DNA of 64,000 nt from Synechococcus sp. WH 8101. Lineage in GTDB: Bacteria > Cyanobacteriota > Cyanobacteriia > PCC-6307 > Cyanobiaceae. Below are positions 1-8,528 of this stretch, in pieces (the first letter of the stretch is position 1; each line of letters opens with the position of its first letter). The translations under genes and the position numbers were made by a program. Under the pieces are notes generated by a model. The model searched no databases and was not told the DNA's origin. It saw only the letters and a list, made by a program, of their open reading frames with translations. The stretch is from positions 1,860,001 through 1,924,000 of the forward strand of contig NZ_CP035914.1 in assembly GCF_004209775.1 (NCBI RefSeq). The letters run 5' to 3'.

Positions 1-895
1 ACCAGTAGCGATTCGGGTCGTAGGTGGGGGTGGAGGCGAGCGCCAGCAGTTCGCCGTTGCGAACATCCATCACAATCGCCACACCTTTTTTGGCCTTCCA
101 CTGCTTCACCTGGGCGGTGAGAGCCTTGGCCGCCAGCTGCTGCAGGCGGGCATCGAGGGTGAGCTGGAGACGCAGATCATCACCGAAGAACACCCCGGGG
201 CTGAGGTTGTCGGGAAGAGGCGTGCCATCGGCGCCCCGACGCAGGCTGCGCGACTGCTCATGGCGCATCAGGTCGTCATGCCGGCTCTGTTCCAGCCCCG
301 CCTGAGGCACACGCTCCTGATTCAGGAAGCCCACCACATTGGCGAACAGATCTCCCTGGGGATACACCCGATAGGGATAGGCCTCGAGATCAAGACCACT
401 GATGCCGAGACGCCGGATTTCGGCCGCCGTTTCCGGATCGATCGCCTCGGCCAGGCGAATGCCCGATGGGCGGTCTCCCATGCGCTTCACGAGCTCCGCC
501 ATCGGCACAGCCAGTAGCCCCGAGAGACGTCGAGCCACATCAAGCGGAGGGCGCACCAGCTGGGGGTCGTCGCCAGGAATATTGAAGTAACGGGGATGGG
601 CCCAAAGCCGAAAGCGTTCCTCATCCAGCGCCACCAAGCGGCCGGAACGATCGACGATCGGTCGACGCGTCCCCAGGGGGTCGGTCGTCTGGGTCTGGAG
701 GGAACGGGCCCGGGCCTCCAGGGCATCACTCTGCACCACCTGGAGCCAGGCCATCCTGCCGATCAGGCCCACCAGGCCCACGCAGAGGAGGGCATACACC
801 AGACGCATCCGGCCAGCAGGAACGGGCTCGAGGCGCACGACCCGCTGGCGGAGCCGTTGCTGCGGACGGGCCCGGCGCTCCGTCAAAACAGGCAT
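1..895 (-). CDS. ftsI: Penicillin-binding protein, FtsI/PBP2 family (3' end cut by window edge)
   Basis: This is the N-terminal part (about 298 residues) of a class B penicillin-binding protein, a septal or elongation peptidoglycan transpeptidase; the catalytic domain lies beyond the window. It opens with an Arg-rich cytoplasmic tail, one membrane helix (YALLCVGLVGLIG), then the N-terminal dimerisation region with the TRRPIVDRSGRLVA segment typical of the family. The last visible part (AIVMDVRNGELLALAS, PTYDPNRYW) is the usual start of the transpeptidase fold. The ATG at 895 lies just after the stop of an FtsL-like gene, which favours FtsI over PBP2. Family assignment is firm; the exact paralogue is inferred. 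Confidence 0.85.
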   Translation of the reverse strand, partial: MPVLTERRARPQQRLRQRVVRLEPVPAGRMRLVYALLCVGLVGLIGRMAWLQVVQSDALEARARSLQTQTTDPLGTRRPIVDRSGRLVALDEERFRLWAHPRYFNIPGDDPQLVRPPLDVARRLSGLLAVPMAELVKRMGDRPSGIRLAEAIDPETAAEIRRLGISGLDLEAYPYRVYPQGDLFANVVGFLNQERVPQAGLEQSRHDDLMRHEQSRSLRRGADGTPLPDNLSPGVFFGDDLRLQLTLDARLQQLAAKALTAQVKQWKAKKGVAIVMDVRNGELLALASTPTYDPNRYW

Positions 896-899
896 CAGC

Positions 900-1352
900 T
901 CAATACCCCTGATGGATGGGTTCCTCCATCCAGGCACCGATCATGGCCAGATGGTCGACCTGGGGCTTCGAGGCCGGCTTCGGGCGTTCGAGATACACGA
1001 GATTCGACACCTTGGTGGGCACCAGGGTCTTGGGAAGACGCCCCTTCTCAAGCAGATGGCGCTCAAGCATGGCCGTGGACTCGGTCAGGCGGTGGGATAG
1101 GGAACGGGTGTCGTCCAACTGTTGAAACGCCAGGGTCCAGCGGTGCTGCCAATGCAGCGTCAACCCGGTGAGCACCAACACAGCCGCAAACACCCCCACC
1201 AGGCTGCCGTCAGCTGCACGATGCAGGCCTGCCAACAGGGGGGATCGCCGGGCCACTTTCTGGGCCGACAGCGACCCCTGAATCAACTCCAGGGCACCGT
1301 TCGTGTTGCTCCGCGCAGCAGGAGCAGATCGAGGCTGGGGAACGGCAGTCAC
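900..1352 (-). CDS. FtsL-like small bitopic division protein
   Basis: This protein of about 150 residues has a Pro/Arg/Ala-rich cytoplasmic tail, one strong membrane helix (VGVFAAVLVLTGLTLHW) and then a helical, coiled-coil-prone stretch with heptad-like Leu spacing, which is the FtsL/FtsB layout. Its stop is four bases before the ftsI start, the classical ftsL-ftsI order. Sequence similarity to characterised FtsL is not visible, so the assignment rests on topology and position. The start is uncertain: a GTG at 1352 gives MTAVPQPR, while the frame stays open to 1403. Confidence 0.6.
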   Translation of the reverse strand: MTAVPQPRSAPAARSNTNGALELIQGSLSAQKVARRSPLLAGLHRAADGSLVGVFAAVLVLTGLTLHWQHRWTLAFQQLDDTRSLSHRLTESTAMLERHLLEKGRLPKTLVPTKVSNLVYLERPKPASKPQVDHLAMIGAWMEEPIHQGY

Positions 1353-1439
1353 GGCACAGACCGACCAATGGGCCAGTGAACCATTCCCAACGCGCTGCCG
1401 CAAGCCCGAAACGTCAGGTGCTCACAGGCCCGTTCCCCT

Positions 1440-2864
1440 TCAGGCCAACAGGATCAGATTGAGAAAGGTGGCGCCGTTCCAGAAGGCATGCATCACCACG
1501 CAGGGGAAGAGTCGACCGCTGCTCAGTCTGAGAAGCCCCAGCCCCAGCCCCAGCACAAGCAGCGGCGGCAACTCACCGATGCTGAGATGGGCCACCGCAA
1601 AGATGAGCGCACTCAGAAACACGCTCCAACCACGACCGATACTGCGCCCCAGCACCGGCAGCAGCACGCCGCGAAACACCATCTCCTCAAACAGGGGGGC
1701 CAGCAGCACCGCGGTGGTGGCCAGAAGGGCCAGGGCCCAGCCATCCCGACTGCGCAACACCAGCTCCAGCAGAGGGTTGCTCCCCCCCTGATCACCGAGC
1801 AAGCGCCCCATCAACCACCCGGTGAAGGCCACCGGAGGCATCACCATCAGCCAGGCCCTCCCTCCCTGCAACAGGCCCTGGCCCACCGGCTGCAACCGCC
1901 ACTGCAGCCAGCCTCCCTCCGGCGCTTCGCGGCGGTCGAGACCGCCGAGCTGCTGCTTGATGATCAGCAGGGGTGGCAGAGCCAGAGCGGAGTAACCCAC
2001 GAGAACGGCGGCAGCCTGGCTGAGGGGGCCGCGGAGATCGCGCGTGATCCAGCTCGTGAGCGGACTGACCACGAGGGGCAGCAACACTTCACCGAGCACC
2101 ACGAACCCTCCGGCCACCAGCAGCACCATGTCGATGAGACTGAGGGGCAGCCCCTGAAGCCTGGGCCAGCGCGGTAGATCACCACGCCACAGCATCCAGA
2201 GATGGCGCAGGAGCAAACCGACACCCAACAGCAGCGCGAGCAGGGGAAGCAGCTCCGCCAACAACAGACGCCGGGCCGTGGAGCGGGCAACAGCGGGCTG
2301 CTCACACTCCTGTGCCGTGCCGCCCAAGGCCAGACAGCTCACCTGCCGGAGCAGCGGGTCTGCCGGAGCCACCTCCAGGAGCCGCCGCTCAGCCGCCGAG
2401 AGGCTGGTGCGGTCGGAATCCTCCGCCAGGGCCCGCTGAAGCGGATTCAATCCAGCACCACCCAGGGGAGCTGCCAACAGCCGACGTTGCTGCTCCGCAT
2501 CGGTCTCGAGGGAGGCCAGCAGCAGACGCTGACGGTCATCGAGGCGATCCAGAGGAATCTCTTGCAGAGATTCCAGGAGGACCTGGGCAGGATCAGCCCC
2601 CACCAGAAGAGGGCGGACCGGTTCCGGCAGGGCTGGGCCCGCCAGGAGGGCCATCTCCTGCTGCTGCAGCGACAGGGCCGGGGCCACCGAAGGTCGACTG
2701 AGGCTGTCCATCAACCCCACAACCCAAACGGTCACCGCCAGCAGCAGGGACAGAACGGCCAGGAAGCCTTTGAAGGAAGCGATGCGTCCGATCGGAGGAG
2801 AGGTCAACGGACCGGCGGCAACTGGGCTCGATTCTCCCCGGCGACCGGGACATGTGGGTGACAC
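1440..2864 (-). CDS. CPBP (Abi/CAAX-like) intramembrane metalloprotease
   Basis: A polytopic membrane protein of 474 residues. The C-terminal third carries the CPBP signature: EEMVFRG near residue 393, a His in AVAHLSIG near 426 and HAFWN near 459. These match motifs 1, 3 and 4 of the Rce1-like glutamate intramembrane proteases. The N-terminal half has one helix (LAVLSLLLAVTVWVVGLMD) followed by a long Leu/Arg/Gln-rich extramembrane region and further helices. The substrate is unknown; cyanobacterial members are usually assigned only as putative proteases. The next gene (2915) is divergent. Confidence 0.85.
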   Translation of the reverse strand: MSPTCPGRRGESSPVAAGPLTSPPIGRIASFKGFLAVLSLLLAVTVWVVGLMDSLSRPSVAPALSLQQQEMALLAGPALPEPVRPLLVGADPAQVLLESLQEIPLDRLDDRQRLLLASLETDAEQQRRLLAAPLGGAGLNPLQRALAEDSDRTSLSAAERRLLEVAPADPLLRQVSCLALGGTAQECEQPAVARSTARRLLLAELLPLLALLLGVGLLLRHLWMLWRGDLPRWPRLQGLPLSLIDMVLLVAGGFVVLGEVLLPLVVSPLTSWITRDLRGPLSQAAAVLVGYSALALPPLLIIKQQLGGLDRREAPEGGWLQWRLQPVGQGLLQGGRAWLMVMPPVAFTGWLMGRLLGDQGGSNPLLELVLRSRDGWALALLATTAVLLAPLFEEMVFRGVLLPVLGRSIGRGWSVFLSALIFAVAHLSIGELPPLLVLGLGLGLLRLSSGRLFPCVVMHAFWNGATFLNLILLA

Positions 2865-2914
2865 CGTGGCGGCAGAACGGGCCCATACGATGACCGCGCC
2901 TACGTCTTGATGCG

Positions 2915-4243
2915 GTGACCTTGCGTCTTCTCCTGGTTCGCCATGGCCTGAGCAGTTTCAATGTGGAACGGCGCATTCAGGGCCGCAACGACCTCTCGGT
3001 GCTGACGAGCGAAGGGGAGGACCAGGCCCGTCGCACAGGCCAGGCTCTGATCGATCTCCCCCTCGACGCTGTCTACAGCTCGCCGCTTCAGAGGGCCGCG
3101 GCCACCACCGCCGCGATCCTGGGCGTGCGCAGCGACAGCCTGCAACCGGTGCTCGATGAAGGTCTGCTGGAAGTCGACCTGGAACCCTGGAGCGGTCTGA
3201 CCGCCGATGAGCGCGCCCAACGCGATCCGGAGGCTTACCAGGCCTGGAGGCTCCGGCCGGAAGAGCTGGAGCTCACCCGGACGGATGGGAGCCGCTATCG
3301 ACCGATCCCCGAGCTGATGGAGCAGGCGCGCCGCTTCCTTCAGACCCTGCTGCAACGCCATCCAGTGGGTGGCGACAGCACCGTTCTGGTGGTGGGACAC
3401 AACGCGATCCTGCGCTGCCTGATCCTGGTGCTGCTGGGAGAACCGGAGCGTGGCTTCCGACGCCTGCAACTCGACAATGCCTCCCTGTCGGTCTTCAACC
3501 TCCAACCGAGCAGCGAGGGGCACAGCGTTCAGATCGAGTGCCTCAACAACAGCAGCCATCTCGGTCAGCCCTTGCCGGCCAAGGGCAAAGGCGCCCGCCT
3601 GGTGCTCGTCCGCCATGGCGAAACGAACTGGAACCGGGAGGGCCGCTTCCAGGGACAGATCGATATCCCCCTCAACGCCAACGGCCACGCCCAGGCAGAA
3701 GCGGCCCGCGCCTTCCTCGCACCCGTGCCTCTGCAACGGGCCTACAGCAGCTCCATGTCGCGCCCCCGTCAGACGGCGGAGGGCATTCTTCGCTCCCACC
3801 CCGGGGTCCCCCTCACCGTGACCGGCGGTTTGATGGAGATCGGCCACGGACTCTGGGAAGGCAAGTTGGAAGCGGAGATTCAGGCCCAGTGGGGCGACCT
3901 GCTGGCGGAATGGAAACGCACGCCGCACACAGTGCAGATGCCGGAAGGGGAAACCATCCAACAAGTGTGGGAACGGTCGGTGCACACCTGGACCACGATC
4001 GCCGCGAGCCTCGATCCAGAGGAAACAGCCCTGGTGGTGGCCCATGACGCCGTCAACAAAACGATCCTCTGCCACCTGCTCGGTCTGTCCCCCGCCGACA
4101 TCTGGGCGGTGAAACAGGGGAACGGCGGCGTCACCGTGATCGACATGCCCGTCGATCCTGGCCAGCCTGCAGTGGTGACCTGTCTGAATCTCACCTCCCA
4201 CCTGGGAGGCGTTCTCGACCGCACGGCCGCCGGAGCCCTCTGA
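2915..4243 (+). CDS. Tandem-domain histidine phosphatase (phosphoglycerate-mutase superfamily)
   Basis: 442 residues made of two complete histidine-phosphatase domains. Domain 1 has LLLVRHG (His10) and its second catalytic His in VVGHNAIL (about 162). Domain 2 begins near residue 228 with VLVRHGETNWNREGRFQG and has its partner His in VVAHDAVN. Both retain the RHG and later His, so both could be active. Cyanobacterial relatives include dPGM-type phosphoserine phosphatases and alpha-ribazole-phosphatase-like enzymes; the substrate here is not decided by sequence. The start is GTG 2915, directly before TLRLLLVRHG. It is followed after 4 bases by the dihydroorotase-like gene, probably co-transcribed. 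Confidence 0.85.
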   Translation: MTLRLLLVRHGLSSFNVERRIQGRNDLSVLTSEGEDQARRTGQALIDLPLDAVYSSPLQRAAATTAAILGVRSDSLQPVLDEGLLEVDLEPWSGLTADERAQRDPEAYQAWRLRPEELELTRTDGSRYRPIPELMEQARRFLQTLLQRHPVGGDSTVLVVGHNAILRCLILVLLGEPERGFRRLQLDNASLSVFNLQPSSEGHSVQIECLNNSSHLGQPLPAKGKGARLVLVRHGETNWNREGRFQGQIDIPLNANGHAQAEAARAFLAPVPLQRAYSSSMSRPRQTAEGILRSHPGVPLTVTGGLMEIGHGLWEGKLEAEIQAQWGDLLAEWKRTPHTVQMPEGETIQQVWERSVHTWTTIAASLDPEETALVVAHDAVNKTILCHLLGLSPADIWAVKQGNGGVTVIDMPVDPGQPAVVTCLNLTSHLGGVLDRTAAGAL

Positions 4244-4247
4244 GCCC

Positions 4248-5525
4248 ATGCCGCACACCATGCTGCTGGATCCAGTCCGGATCCTGATCGGCAGCGACCA
4301 GGATCCGATTGAGCAGGGCGCCGCCCTGATCCGCGACGGTGCGCTGGTGGACTTCGGTGACGACGCCAGACAGTTGGCCCAGCGGGAGGGCATCGAAGCC
4401 CAGGCCATGCCCAAGGCGCTCCTGGCGCCTTTGCTGGTCGATCCCCACTCCGTTCTTGAGCAGCCCCTCATCGGCCAGGCGGAAACGCTGGAGAGCCTGT
4501 GCCGCGCTGCCGCTCGGGCGGGCTACGGCCAGGTGGCCCTGCTGCCTCGGGCCGAAACCTGGCGCGACAGGGTCGAGCAGCTCCAGGGGTTCCAACGCCC
4601 TGAGCTTGGGGTGCGGCTGCATCTCTGGGGCGGGTTCAGTTGTGGCGGACGCGGCGAGCAGTTTTCTGCCCATGGTGACCTGCTGGAGCATGGCGCCATC
4701 GGCCTCGCCGACGATGACCACTGCCCGCCGATTCCCCTGCTGCAGCGGGCCCTGGTGCTGGGAGACATGGGCGCGGCCCCGCTGCTGCTTGCGCCACGCG
4801 ACCCCCAGATTCAGGGGGACGGCATGGTGCGCGAAGGGGTGGAGACCCTCCGGGCCGGTTGGCCTCCGGATCCGGTCGCCAGTGAAACCCTGCCCCTGGG
4901 CCAGCTGCTCGAACTGCAGCGCCAGCACCCGGAGCGCCGTCTCTGCCTGATGAACCTGTCCACGGCCGACGGCGTTAACCAGCTGAAGGCAGCAGTCGTG
5001 CCACCACAAGCCAGCGTCTGCTGGTGGCACCTCGTGGCCGACAGCGGCAGCCTGCAGCCCACGGAGACCGGCTGGTGTATCACCCCCTCGCTGGGGGGCC
5101 CGGAAGACCGGCAGGCCCTGATCGACGCATTGGAGCGGGGCACCCTGACGGCCGTGGCAGTGCACGCGGTGCCGCTCGACGAGGAAGACTGCCTGCTACC
5201 GCCGGGAGAACGCCGCCCAGGACTGGCGGGACACCAGCTGGTGCTGCCGGCCCTGTGGCAGGAGCTGGTCAACGTCCGTGGCTGGTCGGTACGTCAACTC
5301 TGGAACGCACTCTGCTTCGGCCCCTCCCGCCTGCTCGGTCAACCGGAGGAGCGACTGGAGGTCGGCAGCAACCGCTGGCTGTTGTTCGACCCCCAGCAGC
5401 GCTGGCGCCAGTCGCGTCAGTCAGCCGATGCGCCCCTGGCGGCCAATCAACCGTGGGAAGGGCGAGAGTTGGTGGGCCAGGTGACGGCCTGCGGTCTCAC
5501 AACCCCAGAGATCCGCTGCGATTGA
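4248..5525 (+). CDS. Dihydroorotase-like amidohydrolase homologue lacking metal ligands
   Basis: This 425-residue protein follows the dihydroorotase/amidohydrolase layout: an N-terminal strand domain, an LLVDPHSV segment at residues 62-69, and a C-terminal region with VRGWSVRQLWNALCFGPSRLLG. The metal-binding DxHxH that should lie at 65-69 reads D-P-H-S-V, so the second His is gone. The downstream His and Lys motifs are also not recognisable. It is therefore probably a catalytically dead paralogue, comparable in principle to the inactive PyrC-type subunits that pair with aspartate transcarbamoylase in some bacteria. It is 4 bases after the phosphatase gene, and its end overlaps convergent lepB by 29 bases. 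Confidence 0.7.
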   Translation: MPHTMLLDPVRILIGSDQDPIEQGAALIRDGALVDFGDDARQLAQREGIEAQAMPKALLAPLLVDPHSVLEQPLIGQAETLESLCRAAARAGYGQVALLPRAETWRDRVEQLQGFQRPELGVRLHLWGGFSCGGRGEQFSAHGDLLEHGAIGLADDDHCPPIPLLQRALVLGDMGAAPLLLAPRDPQIQGDGMVREGVETLRAGWPPDPVASETLPLGQLLELQRQHPERRLCLMNLSTADGVNQLKAAVVPPQASVCWWHLVADSGSLQPTETGWCITPSLGGPEDRQALIDALERGTLTAVAVHAVPLDEEDCLLPPGERRPGLAGHQLVLPALWQELVNVRGWSVRQLWNALCFGPSRLLGQPEERLEVGSNRWLLFDPQQRWRQSRQSADAPLAANQPWEGRELVGQVTACGLTTPEIRCD

Positions 5526-6240
5526 GGGGCCAGAAACGCCACACAGCGCGGCCGAGGATCTCTTGTTCAGGCAGAAAGGGGCCGCCGGGCCAGTACCGGC
5601 CATCCCAGCTGTTGCTTCGGTTATCGCCGAGCGCCAGCACATGGCCCTTGGGCACGGTGACGTTGAGCGTGCGGCAACGGCTCATCCCCTGCGCATCCAG
5701 AGGGCAGTAGTTGCTCACATAGGGCTCGGGCACGGCCTTGCCGTTCACACTCACCTCACCCCGAGGATTCACCACCACCTGATCGCCGGCCACCGCCACC
5801 ACTCGCTTGATGTAAGCGTCACAGGCTGGATCGCCGAGACCGGGGATTAGACCCAGCAGGGGAAAGTTGGCCAGGGCGCATTGCAACGGCGAAGGTGACG
5901 TGGTGGATTTCAGTGCCGGATCGAAGGAATAGGGAGAATTGAAGACAACAATTTCACCTCGGCGGGGGGAACGCTGCCGGTAGGTGAGCTTCTCCACCAG
6001 CAGGCGATCGTGAATCTGCAGACCCGGCAGCATGGAGCCGGACGGAATGAAACGGGCTTCAGCGATCCAGTGCCTGATGCCCAGGTAGAGAGCGAGGGTG
6101 AACAGCACCGGCCCCCAGAAATCCCAGAACGGGTGGGAGCGCCGCGGGCTCGGATCCCTCTGCGCGTCGGACAACTCGCTACAACACGGATTGGAAACGG
6201 CAGGATAGGCGCGACCGGTGTCGGCTCCTAGGCTGCCCAT
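5497..6240 (-). CDS. lepB: Signal peptidase I
   Basis: Type I leader peptidase of 247 residues, which cleaves signal peptides of exported and thylakoid-lumen proteins. After a cytoplasmic N-terminus and one membrane helix (GPVLFTLALYLGIRHW) come box B with catalytic Ser69 (PSGSMLP), box D with Lys145 (YIKRVVAVAGD) and box E (LGDNRSNSWDGR). The ATG at 6240 is chosen because it leaves 14 bases to the divergent gene at 6255; the open frame continues to 6294 inside that gene. The 3' end overlaps the preceding convergent gene. Confidence 0.95.
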   Translation of the reverse strand: MGSLGADTGRAYPAVSNPCCSELSDAQRDPSPRRSHPFWDFWGPVLFTLALYLGIRHWIAEARFIPSGSMLPGLQIHDRLLVEKLTYRQRSPRRGEIVVFNSPYSFDPALKSTTSPSPLQCALANFPLLGLIPGLGDPACDAYIKRVVAVAGDQVVVNPRGEVSVNGKAVPEPYVSNYCPLDAQGMSRCRTLNVTVPKGHVLALGDNRSNSWDGRYWPGGPFLPEQEILGRAVWRFWPLNRSGSLGL

Positions 6241-6254
6241 CGCCAGGATCGCCC

Positions 6255-7760
6255 ATGGTTCGACCCCGCTGGCAAGCGTTGAAACCCTCCTCAAGCGGAC
6301 GCTTCTGGCTGCGCTGGGATCGATTGCTGGCGCTGATCGCCAGCGCCAACCTAGCCTGGGTCGTGTTCGATGTGACCTATGTGCCGTTGCGCACCTTCTG
6401 GCTGCAGCGCAACCTCTACCCGCTGCCGTCGGTGCCGCTGGCCGTACCGCTGCCCTGGATCCCCGACATCACCCCGGTTTATGACCGGGTGAAGGGCATC
6501 GAACCTCATCGCGACACCGCCGCCTACATCGCCCACTTCCGCCAACTCGAGCAGGTGGCCGACCGCCAGGGCATCAACAGCCTCGCCGCGCGGCAGCTGC
6601 GCCTGGAAATGGTGGTGCGCAACAGCCAGCTCATCGACGAGAACCCCTTCATCGGCTCTGGCCAGGCCGGCACTCTCGAAAAACTGAAAAATCGTCTACG
6701 CGCCCGCGCCGGCCTTGATTCGGCCAAACAAGCGGCCGCCCGTCTCCTGAGCGATGACCAACTCGCTCACGGCGGCTGGGAACAGGAGCGTGAATTCTGG
6801 AACCGCCAGATCCTGCCGCTGGCCGCCACCAATTACTGGCGTGGCATCGACGAAAACGGGCAGCCGATCGACCACGCCTGGCGCATCGACACCCCGTTTC
6901 AGGTGGTGTTCCTCCTCGACATCCTGATCCGAGCGATCCGACTCAAACGTCGCTTCCCGGCGATCGCCTGGCGGGATGCCCTGCTGCGGCGTTGGATCGA
7001 CCTGCCGCTGCTGTTGCCGTTCTGGCGCCTGCTGCGAATTATCCCGGTCACCGAGCGGCTGTCCAGCAGCCGTCTGATTCAGCTGGAGCCGCTGCGAACG
7101 GTGGTGAGTCGCGGCGTGGTCGCCCTGCTGGCCCTGGAGCTGTTCGAAGTGCTCACCCTGCGGATCCTCGATGCTGTGCAAGGGGTGATCCGCTCGCCGC
7201 TGCTGCCCCAGAGAATCCGCGGACTCTGCAGTCACCAGTCGGTGGATGACAACGGCGAACGGGAGCTTGCCGAACTGATCAGGTTGTGGATTCCCCTGTT
7301 GCTCACCCAGGTGGGACCGGGCATGCGTCCCCAACTGGTGGCCCTGTTCAGCCACGCGCTGCAGCGCAGCATGAGCGATGCCATGGTGCCTGCTCCGCTG
7401 CGTGAACTGGCGGCGGTGCAACGGGCCGAAAACGGCATCAGTCGCCAGCTGGCAACCGGCATGGTCGACGCCTTTCTCGATCTATCGCGACAGACCGGTC
7501 AACGCCTGGGACGACGGGACGCCCAGATGGACGATCTGGCCCTGGAGGCGCTCGATCGGTTCTGGGAGGAGTTGGCACGCACTTTGGAGCAGGGTCCCGT
7601 GCTGGAGAGGAGTCAGGAGCTGGTGGCGGCCTTCCTCGAGGAACTCAAACGCAACAGCGTGCAGCAGCTGCGCGATCAGGGAGGCGTCGATCAGCTGATC
7701 ACGGAACTCGATGGTCTCAGCTTCACTGAGGAATCGCCTCGCTCCACACCTCGGCGTTGA
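6255..7760 (+). CDS. Conserved cyanobacterial multi-helix membrane protein, function unknown
   Basis: 501 residues. A first helix sits near 25-45 (LLALIASANLAWVVFDVTYV), followed by a soluble loop of about 140 residues, then a helical membrane block at about 215-310 containing IRAIRLKRRFP and WRLLRIIPVTERL. Regularly spaced Arg in the latter resembles an S4-type helix of ion-transport proteins. The C-terminal 180 residues are a charged helical soluble domain. I recognise no named family with certainty; a channel-like role is only suggested by the basic helix. It is divergent from lepB and overlaps the Spx-like gene at its 3' end by 38 bases. Confidence 0.75.
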   Translation: MVRPRWQALKPSSSGRFWLRWDRLLALIASANLAWVVFDVTYVPLRTFWLQRNLYPLPSVPLAVPLPWIPDITPVYDRVKGIEPHRDTAAYIAHFRQLEQVADRQGINSLAARQLRLEMVVRNSQLIDENPFIGSGQAGTLEKLKNRLRARAGLDSAKQAAARLLSDDQLAHGGWEQEREFWNRQILPLAATNYWRGIDENGQPIDHAWRIDTPFQVVFLLDILIRAIRLKRRFPAIAWRDALLRRWIDLPLLLPFWRLLRIIPVTERLSSSRLIQLEPLRTVVSRGVVALLALELFEVLTLRILDAVQGVIRSPLLPQRIRGLCSHQSVDDNGERELAELIRLWIPLLLTQVGPGMRPQLVALFSHALQRSMSDAMVPAPLRELAAVQRAENGISRQLATGMVDAFLDLSRQTGQRLGRRDAQMDDLALEALDRFWEELARTLEQGPVLERSQELVAAFLEELKRNSVQQLRDQGGVDQLITELDGLSFTEESPRSTPRR

Positions 7761-8082
7761 AACCGACAAGGAAACGGCCATCCGGGAGTTCGACAAACGG
7801 CCGTTTGATCAACTTGCCATCGGCGGCAAGGGCGTCGAGAACCTGGGCATCGGTCATGGCCTTGACGCTGGCCGCACCCAGAGCGCGATAACTCTGACCA
7901 CTGGTGTTGAGGAGCGGTTGGCGGCGGCCAAACTGCGCCAGAGCACTGGCTAGGAGGTCCCGATCGGGCGGGCTCACGGTGATGTCGTGGAGAGTTACCT
8001 CAATTCCCCTCTCCTGAAGCCAGGCCAGGGCCTTTCGACAGGTGGAACAGCGGGAGTAACTCCAGATCGTGAGGCCCGTCAC
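7723..8082 (-). CDS. ArsC/Spx-family thioredoxin-fold protein
   Basis: 119 residues with the N-terminal redox motif CSTC (residues 12-15, in WSYSRCSTCRKAL) and the ArsC/Spx fold pattern, including LIKRPFVEL and a C-terminal LVGFN. Such proteins are arsenate-reductase-like or Spx/MgsR-like; glutaredoxin-dependent arsenate reduction cannot be told from a regulatory role here. It is 7 bases downstream of the ferredoxin gene, which makes a redox-themed pair plausible. Confidence 0.85.
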   Translation of the reverse strand: MTGLTIWSYSRCSTCRKALAWLQERGIEVTLHDITVSPPDRDLLASALAQFGRRQPLLNTSGQSYRALGAASVKAMTDAQVLDALAADGKLIKRPFVELPDGRFLVGFNAEVWSEAIPQ

Positions 8083-8088
8083 CGGCGA

Positions 8089-8448
8089 TCAGCGGCCGAT
8101 CAGGGATTTGAGAGCGCCCAGAAGAGAATTCGACCCTTTGCCGACACCGTCATCGGGACGGGTGCGAACGGTGACATCACCATTGACGCTGGTGCGGCAG
8201 CTGAGGCGGTAGTTGGCAGGGCGATCAGCCAGATACACCTCCTCAACATCGCTCCGCGGAGAAAGATTCTGAGCACCCTCCAGCACCTCCACCACGCAGG
8301 TGCCGCACTGACCGACGCCGCCACAGTTGTTGAGATTGTTGAGCCCCTTGTAGGGATTGATGCCGGCATCCAACGCTGCTTTGCGGAGATTGGCACCTTC
8401 AATGCAACCGACCTGCTGGCCTTCCTGCTCGAAACGGATGGTGGGCAC
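8089..8448 (-). CDS. [2Fe-2S] ferredoxin
   Basis: A plant-type ferredoxin fold of 119 residues. Cluster ligands are Cys42, Cys48, Cys51 (CGGVGQCGTC) and Cys84 (YRLSCRT). It differs from photosynthetic PetF in having an extended C-terminal tail (about 30 residues, Gly/Ser/Lys-rich, ending LLGALKSLIGR), so it is more likely one of the low-abundance cyanobacterial ferredoxins than the main photosystem I acceptor. It precedes the Spx/ArsC-like gene by 7 bases. Confidence 0.9.
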   Translation of the reverse strand: MPTIRFEQEGQQVGCIEGANLRKAALDAGINPYKGLNNLNNCGGVGQCGTCVVEVLEGAQNLSPRSDVEEVYLADRPANYRLSCRTSVNGDVTVRTRPDDGVGKGSNSLLGALKSLIGR

Positions 8449-8528
8449 GGGTCGTTCACATGCTGGGCGCGCACCAACTTACAAGCTTCCAGGCCCATCC
8501 CCGCGGGTCTGCAACGGAACTTGGCTCT

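Noticed and set aside
2900-4471. Long minus-strand open frame of 523 residues
   Set aside because: It is antisense to the tandem phosphatase gene, has Arg/His/Gly-rich composition without domain features, and exists because GC-rich coding DNA leaves the opposite strand open.
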